In this document: positions 11,901 through 23,900 of the stretch, one piece after another | Position numbering within the stretch: position 1 is the stretch's first letter | Layout: every line of letters begins with the position of its first letter | From: Antedon mediterranea | Taxonomy: Eukaryota > Echinodermata > Crinoidea > Comatulida > Antedonidae | Direction of reading: 5' to 3' | DNA length: 64,000 nucleotides | NCBI RefSeq assembly: GCF_964355755.1 | Contig: NC_092673.1 | Location: 9,431,001 to 9,495,000, forward strand | Made by a program: the position numbers and the translations under genes | Notes under the pieces: model-generated | Database searches by the model: none | What the model was told of the DNA's origin: nothing | Seen by the model: the letters and a program-made list of their open reading frames with translations, nothing else

Positions 11901-14900
11901 TCAGGTCATTTTGAGCATTTAAAAAATTCACAATTTATTTGCATTACAATTACATGCACATTTTTCGCGTACTGTAATGTACAAAGACCCTTTATGTTCA
12001 TTTTCATAAACTTTATATGCAACATAACACACATACACATCAAACTTAATGCTTGAAAATAGGCAATTTAATGAAAATTTGTGTATAAATATGCCTTTAT
12101 TGAATCTATTTCTCGATCAACAGTGACCCCTAATTTTATTATTATGGAAGCTGATATGAATTCATGTAAAATAGTGGTCGATCGGATTGTGACATCATCA
12201 CATATAGCCACCGGAATTGAAAAAAAATATGATTGTTTTTTTTTCATAGATCAACACATTCAACAGAGAGCATCTTGCTCATCCATGCCCTATTTCCCCC
12301 TAAATTTGAATTTTCAAAGGTCACAAAATGTTTCAACAATGTTTATAAAGTGTAAATATAAACATATATATTTTGACTAATTTGACACCAAATACTACTA
12401 CTACAAGACATTATCAATTTTCAAAAATTTGTGGCCATCTTTTTTAACGTCAAATTTTTAACTTTTGCGGTAGTCCGATTTGAGTAAACTTTTTATATAT
12501 GTTTTTTGAGACCATATTTTATTGAATACATCAAAAAACATTTTCTTGCAATTTTTTTTGAGTAATGAAACAGTTTAATGACTCGAATATTGTGTGTATT
12601 TTTAATCTTATCTGAAAATGTATTATATGCTGTATATGCTCCAATAAGGAGAAACATATTGTTCATATAGAGTAAATTGAAGTTGAAGTCCCCAGATACA
12701 TCTAAAGGGGTCGGGAAACACACGGTCAGTCTGTGGTTCTTTTTTGGCCAGCCTGTGGTCCGAGGGCGCTAGACATTTGGCCAGCCTGTGGTCCCGAAGG
12801 CGCTAGCATGAAATACATGGCCAATCTGTGGTTCTTCTTTTGGCCAGCCTGTGGTCCGAGGGCGCTAGACATATCGGCCAGCTCGTGGTCCCGAGGGCGC
12901 TAGAGATAACTTTTCCATGCTTTTCTAAAGTGAAAGCTTACGTTAGAACATTATTATATGTAATAATTCGAAGTTTATTAAAATTGTTTGCCTATATTCT
13001 TAATAATTGATTGTTCATTCTTCTAGAGTAAAAGCTAACGTACAACATTTTATGTCAATTCAACGTTTATTACAATGGTTTGCATATATTCTTATAATTG
13101 ATTATTTATTCTTCTAGAGTAAAAGCTAACTTTAGAGCATATTTCAATTCAACAATTATTAGAATGATTTGCATATATTCTTAGTAATTGATTGTTCATT
13201 CTTCTAGAGTAAAAGCTAACTTAAACTATAAAGAAGGAAATTAAGTTTAAAATGAATTAATAAATTGTGTTTGTGTTCTTGGCTGCTATATCATACCACG
13301 TTAGATTTACTTCAAAATAATTGCTTGTTTGTACGTGCTGTTCCGTTTAAACTACAAACTGGATGTATACATCTCTAAACTATAACCAAAGATGACAATT
13401 CAAGTATTACATTTTTAATGACGCAAAAACAAAATGTCAATAAAACTGAACTGAAGTAATTACTAATAAATGTTTATAGAGGATATTTTTATGATTTTAG
13501 ATTGCTGGGTTGGCATTTATCAATATTTGCTTATATTTTTGCTTAAGCTGAAATATTTAAGAAGTGCTTAAAGCAAATAACTTAATCTTATTTATCAAAC
13601 CGTCTTAGCAATGTCTTAGCAGAAAAATTGTCTTAGGTAAATTTTACTTTGCACATGCGCAAAATTAAACTCTAGAGGGCAGCAAATTATGTCTTAAGAC
13701 GAAAAATTCTTGCTTACGCATGCGTATTAGCTTTTTATCATTTTATCTCCGTATTTTCACTCCCAACAAGAGAGCTACTATTGTTTTTATTACTTGAAAT
13801 AGAGAAAGAGCACAACAGTCGGAAATACATACGAAAATCATTCGCTCTAAACTTAAATCAAATCAACATTTATTTATTTTTATCAATGACAGCGACCCTT
13901 GGCAGCCGATACAGTTTTCTAAAAGCTAGTCAATTGGGTCGTACCTATCCCGAAAATATTAGTTTTGCTCGTCCAATTTCTAGGCAATCTTTATGAAGAT
14001 CGATATCATTATTTTAGCGTCCGTAGTACAGCGTAAAACGCACTAGCATAGCCTTTCCGAATGTTCAATGTTCCGGCCTAGCGCGCTCGCGTTGCCAAAA
14101 AAGAATGTTTCTGTTGCAGAAATGAGATAAGACGAAATTTTTCATCTTAAGGCAGGGTGTTGTTCCTCTTAGATTTAAGACAAAATTAAGCAAATTTTTT
14201 TGCTTAGATATATTAATAAATCTGACTTCAAGGATTTAAGGCAAAGTTAAGACGATTTTTTTGCTAAGCAAGTTTGATAAATCCGGCCCCAGTTCCCTAT
14301 GTATTTTCGTGTGCAAATCATGAGGAAAGTAAGTAAATATTTGAAGCATGCTGGTTATAAAAACCCATGTTGCCAAATTTATAAATTTATGTATACCTTC
14401 TGAACATTTTGAGACCAAAATTTACTCGCTGTGACCAGTGGTTGCCGAGATACAAATACCTATTTGTGTTTATTCATATAACCCCTGGCCTTGACCTTTT
14501 GACCTTTTGTAACATTTTTCAAAATGTGTAACAAATAACAAAACATATATTTCGAACAATTTAAAACCAAATTCAAGTGTCTACGACCAGTAGTTACGGA
14601 GATACATACATGCCCTGGGTTGTGGGTCAAAGGTCATAAATGGCATTTCCGGTCATTTTTTACTAAAATGTCCCATTAGACTGAATATAAATGTATACCT
14701 TCTGATTAATTTAAGACCAAAATTACCTCGTTGTGACCAGTGGTTGTTGAGATTTAAGGACATATTTATGTTTGGTCTTATGACCTTTCACCTTGACCTT
14801 TTGACCTTTTGCCACATTTTCAAAATGTGTAACCAAGCCAAATGTGATTGTTTGACCACCCTAAACCAATTTCTGAAGTCAAATTCTCTGGACCTCAAAG

Positions 14901-17900
14901 TGCATACGAAAGTTGATCTAGCTACTAGAGTATGCCTATAAAAGCTAACGATTTATAATTGTTATTGAAACATTGATACTATCGTTATTTAACAAAAAAT
15001 ATCATAAGTCCATAAACTGATGCCAATTTTGGATGGGATTGCCGGGCGACATAAAACTGTGTTAATAAACGTTGGGTAGCGCCCTCTATAGTTTTGAAGA
15101 AAAAGTGCGTGCTACTGAAAATTTCTAGCGCCCTCGGGACCACAGTCTGGCCAAAAGTCTAGCACCCTCTGACCACAGGCTGGCCAAAAAAGAACCACAG
15201 ACTGGCCGTGTGTTTCACGACCCCTGCTCAGATAGCATTTCTTGTCTCTTCTGTTACTTTTGATAAATACATCTGTGTCCGTCCTATGTGCTCGGTACAC
15301 ATTTCCAACAATTATATTTTTAGAGTCAGGATTAATGATTTCCACAAATATCGATTCAGAATGATCGTTAATATTTAAGTTATTTTTAATTAAATTCAGA
15401 TATGTTCGGTAAAATAGAATTATGAATATACAAAGCCACTCCGCCACTTCTTCTGTCACGACGTGGGTGTTATTGTTCCTCATGTATGAAAATAGGGGTT
15501 CCGTAGGATTTTAATGCCCAAAGTGAGATTTCACTTGGTTTACTTTATTATGGTGCTAGGATACCAAAAATGCTAGGTAACAAATTTAACCATGGTAACA
15601 GCCCCAAGTTTAAAATGGGGACCAAATGGCCATATCTCTATAACCCTTTGGTCTATTGACAAGATATTAGTATCAAAATACTCAGAATATATATAGGTAT
15701 TTACAGCTAGTATTGTAGTCGGTATTTGACATATTTAGGTTGTCATGGTGGATAGCAGAGTTGATAACGTCTTCATACAAAAACGGGATAAGTTTTAAGT
15801 TTAACATTTTATTGTAGTTAATTGTGTTAACAATACAAAGCAAATTTAAATTCATTGTCATCTAGATAATGGTTAAAAGGTAATATCTCTCCAGTACAAT
15901 TGAAGCAAAACCAGTTTTCTTTTATCAAGGTTCGGATAAATACATCTATTATGATACTGTAAATTATAGAACAGTACTCATATTTGGAACATGATCTCAT
16001 AATCGCGTCGAGCATAGCTCATTGGCGAAAGTTCCGTATCTATTATGATAAACATTTTACTCAGTGAACAGAGAGTTTTGGGTTGCTTGTGATGAAAATT
16101 ATGTAATTAGTTTTTTTAACGTTGATTGATATAGTTTATTGCACATGAACCAATCCGAAACATTTTTTAGTTCAGCATTAACTAGCTCTATGAGCATATC
16201 CAAGTTTTCGTGAGATGCAGAAATGTTTGTCGTCAGCAAATAAAACAATTAAATATATCGTTAATGTACAAAATAAAAAGTAGAGGCCCAAGAATTGAAC
16301 CCTATGGTACACTGCAATTTATATCCATTAAACACGAACTTGTGTTATCAATAGACGTAAATTGTTTCCTTCCACTAATATAGTTTCTAAACCATTTAAG
16401 TGCCGTACCTCTTATGCCATAGTGTTCCAATTTTTTTAGAAGAATATCATGGTTGATGGTGTCAAAAGCCTTTGACAAATCAACAAATATTCCGATAGTT
16501 TTTTTTTATTCGTTCAACCAGATCTATAACGGCCATAAAAGTAGAACTGTTTTTTCTGAAACCATATTGTGCATTGTTGAGGATGTTAAACTTTGTGATA
16601 TAATTATTTACTCTTATTTGAACAATTTTTTCATGGATTTTTTAAGCGGTAGGCAGAATAGAGATTGGCCTATTATTACTGACGCCCGATTTAAAAATTG
16701 GAACTACTCTAGCTACTTTCATATTATCAGGTACCATGCATGCCTGTCTCAAGAGAGAGGTTAAAGATATCTACAACAGGAGATGCCACAGCAGCAATAA
16801 TATGTTTTAGAATGTGATCAACACCTTCTGAATTTGAATTTTTGATTTGACTTACTATTTCATTGACCTCCTCTTTATTCGTAGGATTGAAGAATATGGA
16901 TTGGGATTGACTCTCTTTCATTATTGTTTAAAGTCAGAATTGTTTACATTTGGTTTGTTTGCTAATTCATTTCCAATGTTAGAAAAGAAATCATTAAAAG
17001 CGTCGGTTATAATTATAAATATAATGTTAGATTCAACCATCTTCAATTAAAATAAAAAGGAAAGGAGGTTTTCATAACATTGTTACAGCATAATTTTCTA
17101 TTTATTCTCCATATTGACTCCATCAACCATCAGCTTTATTTTGGTTTCAGTAATTTTAATTTTTGCTTGCTTTCCGTTTAAGCAAACAGTTGATTTCGGT
17201 CAGGCGTTTCCTTTCTTCTTGCATCATGATGGGTAGATGAGAGGCGATTCCAATCTTCTTGTTATTAATAGTAATAAGTTTTTCTCTCGGGCATGTCAGT
17301 ACTAAGTTACGATCAGCCATTTTAACAAATTTAGCGATAATGGGCTGATAGTTAACTTTTATTAAGTGTCAATTAAAAATGACTTCGTTTTTAATCTATG
17401 ATCAATCATTGAAATTCATAAAATCATGCATAAGTCATGTTGCACAACTCTGACATCGTTGAATGTCCATATGTTTACAAAGTTTATGAAATGTATGTTT
17501 ACATGAGACACGCGAGACACAAAAAAATGAGGGAGAAAGAAAGAAGAACTAGGTTTGAACTTGTCATTTTGACGAGTTAGTTATCCTCACACAACAACCG
17601 CCATGCACGCATACATTTGAAACTGACCATAGAAAAAGATTATGCTATTATGAAAAGAGATCAAGAACTTAATATGATGTTAGTGCTGAATTCTGTCTAT
17701 TTTGTGCCATATTTAGGCACAAAACATTTATTTAGGCCGCGCAATAAGAAGCTAATTAGCTAATTCAGATCAAGAATACAAGAATTAATCCTACTCCTTT
17801 AAACACTGGTATTATTCATTTTTACAGCAGGAAAACATTCTCCTGCATATATTTCATGAATTGGAAATTATGGACGGAGGACCAGATGGCTTTGTTAAAG

Positions 17901-20900
17901 ACCATGTGTTTTTCCAGAAGGTTATTCTGTTCATTTGGAACCAAAGAAATGAGCTCAAAGACAAAATTGCTGAGTTACAACAGAAAAAGGAAAATTTAGA
18001 TGAAAAGCAGGTAGTATTAAGACAAATAACATTTAAAACTGTTTGTTTTGTTTTCATTTATTAGATTATATGCATTATCTTATCTTATGCAATATAACTT
18101 TATTGATTTTCAGAATCTTTATTTATTCTTTTCTTAGTATTATTTGAGGCATGGCATCACAAAATCGGCACAGTGTCGGAAATAATGATTTTTTAGATTT
18201 TTATATATTTATAATCTATGGTCTTATTGGATAGATAATTAAATTTTCTTTATATAAAAAAAATAAAACTTTATATTAAATACACATAATTCTGATAAAT
18301 TCATGTTAAGTGCTTAAAATCAGCAAATATAACACATTTCAATACTAAAAAAACAGACGCTAGTGATGTTAATAAATTACAAAGTTAGTGATCATCAATA
18401 TAATTCTTTTACATTTTTATAAAAGTTGTTATACAACATATAAATGTAAATTTTTCGAAACAATTTCACAAAAAAAAACCTTTTACGGCCAATAGTTTTG
18501 AGATTATAGGAATGTGTACTACCAGTACAGGTCAAAGATCAATAAAAAGATTTCAGGTCATTTTCTTGAAAAAGTTCTTATTAGACTGAATAGAAACATA
18601 CCTGCATATGCATCTCCCAAATAATTTGACACTAAAATTATTTCATTTAATCTAAAATAAGATATGACCATTTTGTTTTTAATGGCTCAAAACATTCAAA
18701 TTGAGGTCATTTTTTTTTAGATGAATTTTAGAAATTTTGACAACATGGGTTTTTATAACCAGCATGATCAAATATTCATAAAAAACAATGTTTACATTTT
18801 CCCCATCTGCACACGAAAATGCATAGGGATCTGGACTATATTGAAAAAAATGTAAATAAAATATTCAATTAATAATTGTATATATTGAATTTATTGGTCC
18901 ATCAACCAATCTTGTAGCTTAGTCAATTGCCCTCTACTGATTACTATTTCGTGCACATGCAAAATTACTTTCTGTTAAATTTATGAAACCACAGAGAAGG
19001 TATCTCCATGATGAAACATATCATGCTGTAGTTGTAGTTTTAATTTGTTAATAATAAAAGACGTAAATAATATTAGCTGTACTAATTGTATCCAAAGACT
19101 CCAGATAGACTTAAAGTAGAAACGTTACAAAAACAACTAACCAATACTGTATCCGAAACCTCTATGATGGGGACAACATTCAATGAGTAAGTATAACAAT
19201 CAACACAACTACTAAATAATTACTGTATTAAACTTACGCCCGTATTCTTAAACCGGACTTTAGTCGTAGTTCGAGCTATTACTTCAAATTTGATTCAAAA
19301 ACGAAGTAGTCGAAGTTTGCAGTTCGACTTAATGAAGTCGAGCTTTTAGTCGAGTTGCACACGTCTGGGTAACAAAGGCTATACATTGGCCAATGACAAG
19401 AGAGTATTTGAGGAGCAGACGAAATTTTGCGCATTGATATCACTTTCCATTTCTTACAACACTTTTTACGCATCAGGACTATATACATGAAAAATAATTT
19501 TAATCGTTAATTATTAGAACAATATCAGTATTAATTTAACAGTGAAGTATATTTGATTAACAACAAATAAAATCTTCAAAATATATTTAGGAACCATGGC
19601 GGTACGGTAACTTTTATATTTTCTAGGCCCCCAACAAAGTATGATCGCCACGAACCACGCACTTCATAGCGTGACAAGAAAGCCCTAGGCCCCCTAAACA
19701 TTCCATCGCGTGGTGAATTGCCGCATCTCCCATTGTCGCTATGGCGTGACGTAGCTCAAGTCGGACTTGCGCGAAGAAAATAATGTAATTTGTATACAGT
19801 TGTAAATAAAGATGATTTTCATTATTATAATTTATACCAATGTATATTTAATTAAGCTAATATAAATATAGATATTTCATTCTTCAATATCTGGCCAATA
19901 TAACAACTCAATGACTGTTACGTTTTTTATAAACATCGTTTAAAAAACATTTAGTCGACCATTTAGTCTGCCCCCTCCAGGACTAAAAAAATCGATCAAA
20001 ATCCGTCTCGATTTAGTCGAGGTTGGCCTGATTTAGTCGGTGATTTAGTTGAAGTTCGGTTTATGAATTAAAATGACGTCATTTTTTTAGTTTTAGCTCG
20101 AACTACGACTAAAGTCCGGTTTAAGAATACGGGCGTTAAAGACACTAGATCTCTGTTTTTTTAACCTAATTTAATTTCACACACTACATTTTATGTAAAA
20201 AGAAATACTATAGTATTGCAATATTTTGTTCTTCAATACAAGATACAAGATACAAGATAACTTGTTAAAAGTGTGAGTTGATTCTAATAATTTTGAGTGG
20301 CCCGCTATAAATCCCAACATACATCGTGTGCGGATTGATTTTTTCATATTGTGATGTGATGCACCCACTTCAATCGATCGCGTGAAAGGCCACTTTTAAG
20401 ACAAGAAATGACCTGGTTTAATGTTTTTAATTTATTAAATTTAATTATTTTTACAAAATGTTAAAAATTGTAGGTCTAGTGTCTTTAAATCATCTTATCT
20501 TGTAATGTATAGATATAGCTATAACATTAATATTTTAAAGTTAAAATTGATGACTACACATGAATGCAATCTATGTACAAAATCATTATTATTGTCATTG
20601 CTTTAATTTATAGAACTATTGATCAGCTTGCGAGTGAGAACAAAGAACTGCATGTCACAATAAAACACTTAGAGAAAACAATATGTGCACTACATGACAA
20701 CAACCTATGTAGGTTGGAAGTGGACAAAATCATGGATCATCATTCATCAAATGTTGATAAAAAGACAGGTGAACTAGAAGTGAATTACCTTTAACTGATA
20801 ATTTTCATCCCCTTAAATTTATTTATTTTTTATTTATTTTTTTTTTTTTATTTTTTTTATTTTATGTCTTTAGGCAATGTGGCCAAGGATTACCAATAGT

Positions 20901-23900
20901 GAATTAATCACTGTCCTATCAGATAGGTGGTAATCCCCCTGATACAGGGGCTATTGTGTGAACCAGTTCACCGGGGTAACCCCCTACTCTTTTTCGAATA
21001 ATGAACTGGGTTTCTTTAAAGTAACACAGGTTATAACTGTGTACACTGGACCTACGGTTTATAGTCCTTATCCGAGAAGACTTGTTCCACCACCAGAACT
21101 AGGAGCGAGTCGGCCTCGAACCCTTGCCGATGTTGTTGTTACTTAATTACTTCTGTCTGGTTCACAATGTTAATATCATTGTAAATTTAGGTGTTAAAAC
21201 TCTGGTAAACCCTTTGTTCAACAAGGCCATATACATGCCTGCAGTTGCGTGCTCAAGTTAGTGTTTACCGACCAACCGACCGACATAGTGAGCTGTAGAG
21301 TCCAATGCACGCGACTAAAATTGGATGAAACTCTCTGTCTGTCTGGAATACCTTGCCCTGCATCTTGCCAGAATTCCAAATCGATGGACTCGAAGTGTCA
21401 GTTGGTCCCTAGAACCAAAACTTTAAAGAAAAATTTTATCTACAGAGCACCAACCTATCATCTATTAGCGTATATCATGTAAATCTTAACTTTAAAACAG
21501 AAAGTTTTGAATTCAAGTTCCGTCGATGTTTTACATTGTGAGTTTTTAGGCTACATGCCAAAATTGCCCTGACCCTGTACGACGAAGAAAACAATGCAGT
21601 AGAATATTACGCAAAGCCTATTAAGAAATCCGAGGAAAATCCACGCCCTATTTAATCATGCCATCAACAAATATCAGGCAATTACTTCTTCCAGTCTTAC
21701 GCTATTTTTATACGTTTGTAATTAAATACTTAAAAATAATGACTTTTACGTTGTTATCGATACATTCAAAATGTGTGTTTTTCTTGAATTATAGACCACG
21801 ATTGGCACTTTCAAACGTACATAAAATTCAATATACAGTCAATGATAAATTCGTAATAAATTAATGTAGTACGAGCTGGAGTTTGTCGGTTAGAAAATTG
21901 GTCGTTTCACAACGTAAATGACAAAATTGACAGCGGGACATGAAACGTGTCCTTTCAGCTAAGATCATATAATTTATTATATTTTTGCCAAAATAATTTA
22001 AAAAACAAACGTACATTTGACAAATGACATTTTCCAGATTCAAATGTTTTAAAAGTAATAATATAGCTACCAAACCCCATGATAATGCATATCCTTATTG
22101 ATTTTTTCAGAATCTTTATTTATACTTTCCTTAGCATTATTTTGTCCGTCAATTATTTTGAGATCATAATGTCAATTAGCTATCAATTTTTCAGAGTATA
22201 TTCCTTATGGCCATGAATTGAACCGGCAGCCCAGAAACATTTGGTTAGATGAACTAGGTACCAATATCTAACTATATGATCATGTAGAGGGTTACCTAAA
22301 GTCAATAAAAATGGGTGTCTGCGTATAGACGTTGGGACCCCGAATAGTGCTAAAAAAGCCAGTTGAATTATAAAAGTCATATGTTCATATTTTGCGTCAT
22401 AGTTCATCACATTTAAAAGAGCACGCATCTATATTCTATATATCCAAATTTCTTCAACAAGTTAATATGTTGTTGCTCAGACAATTTTCATCTGAAATTG
22501 GTATCTTCTTCTTTCATTTGATGACATCATCATGTTAAAAATTAGAATTAAAGGCGAGTCCCTTATTTTTTACCAAGGTTACACTGTGTGTAGTATGCAC
22601 ACAGTATATAGTGTATACTGTAGGCCTATATTATACTTGGACACAAAATAGAGAGCACACTGAAGAAAGCATTTTGTTTTCTTCAGCTTATAATAGCATA
22701 ATCTTTTTTTGTGCGAAATATTCTAACGTATGAAGTGCATCTGGCGTGGGGAGTTTGTCGTGTGGATAACTAACTCGTCAAAGTGACGAGTTCATGTCTA
22801 GTTTTAAATTTGTTTCACAATTTATTTGATCAGATTCACAAGTAGGTACTGTAAAAGCAGAGTTTGAATGTATCCATCAGCACTGTAGTCTATTAAAAGA
22901 AGAGTTGAGCAGCACCAAGATACGCAATGAGAATCTAATGGCTAGGCTTACTCAGATGGAGGAGGAAGGACAGCAATACTTAGAACAGCTTAAAACTAAA
23001 CAATTTCAGCTTGATCACCTTCAGATTCAATTCAAAACTCTAGAGAAACAGGTAACTATTTCACACAAAAAATGATCTTGCGTTATTATTTGTAACTATA
23101 CCTTACCAAAGCAGAATGCTTAAATAGCCTTCGCTAACCATTCGCTAGGCATTGGAATGCTAATTTACAGGTAATTTTTAGAATTTAGGCATTCATGGTT
23201 AAAACAACTTAATGGAATGCTAAGAAAAGTTTCCAAGCATTCTTTAGGAATGCTTATAAGAGTCAATAAGCATTCAGAAGCTATCCCGAATGGTAGTGTG
23301 AATGCTAAGATCATTGCAAGCATTCGGTGGAGATATTCTGAATGGTAGTGTGAATGCTAAGAACATTGGTAGCATTCAGGAAGATATTTTGAATGGTAGT
23401 GTGAATGCTAAGATCATTGGTAGCATTCAGGAAGAGATTTTGAATGGTAAACAGGGAAATAATTGAATGCTCAACCAATCGGATCAATCCTCACCAACTG
23501 CCAAAAAACAAAAACCAATTCAAATTCAAGAGACTAATGACTAGAGAAAGGCTGAGTTGAGTGAGGAGGCCTATAGACCGCAGCCTTCCTTCTTTTCACA
23601 GCTTACCTGCTGGCAACCCTGACACAGATTTTGCTGATATAAAAGGTATTGTAACTAGTATCTATACCTGCTCTTTTATCATTCTGTATTTAGCTACTAA
23701 CTAGCTAGGCCTAATAATAGGAGGAAGTTGATTCAGCAGAAAGGGACCAGGGCTAGGCTACAGTAGATAGTGAGTGGTTTGGGAGGAATGGGAGAATTCA
23801 GTGGTGGTACCTATAAATTGGATCCCCTAAGTCACTCCCTGGTTATATTGTGTAGCTAGGCTAGGCTAGTTATATTATAATCTAGCTAACCACATTGTAT

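Larger units (their letters stand above)
12699..15226. mobile_element. Non-autonomous hAT-like transposon inserted in a LINE remnant
   Basis: The element has 100-bp-plus inverted terminal repeats. The right end is CGACCCCTG, and the left end is the matching CA...GGGGTCG with a few extra bases. Both ends are built from repeated GGCCAGCCTGTGGTCC and GAGGGCGCTAG words. Flanking 8-mers CCCAGATA (12691-12698) and CTCAGATA (15227-15234) match at 7 of 8 positions, as expected of an 8-bp hAT duplication. Taking out the element plus one flank rejoins the LINE endonuclease frame. There is no transposase frame; the interior holds a 90-bp tandem array and a nested inverted-repeat element. Confidence 0.85.

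Noticed and set aside
11826-12380. 76- and 99-codon plus frames
   Set aside because: They lie in the dispersed AGGCAATTTAATG repeat or in AT-rich intron, have no heptads and no matching splice phase.
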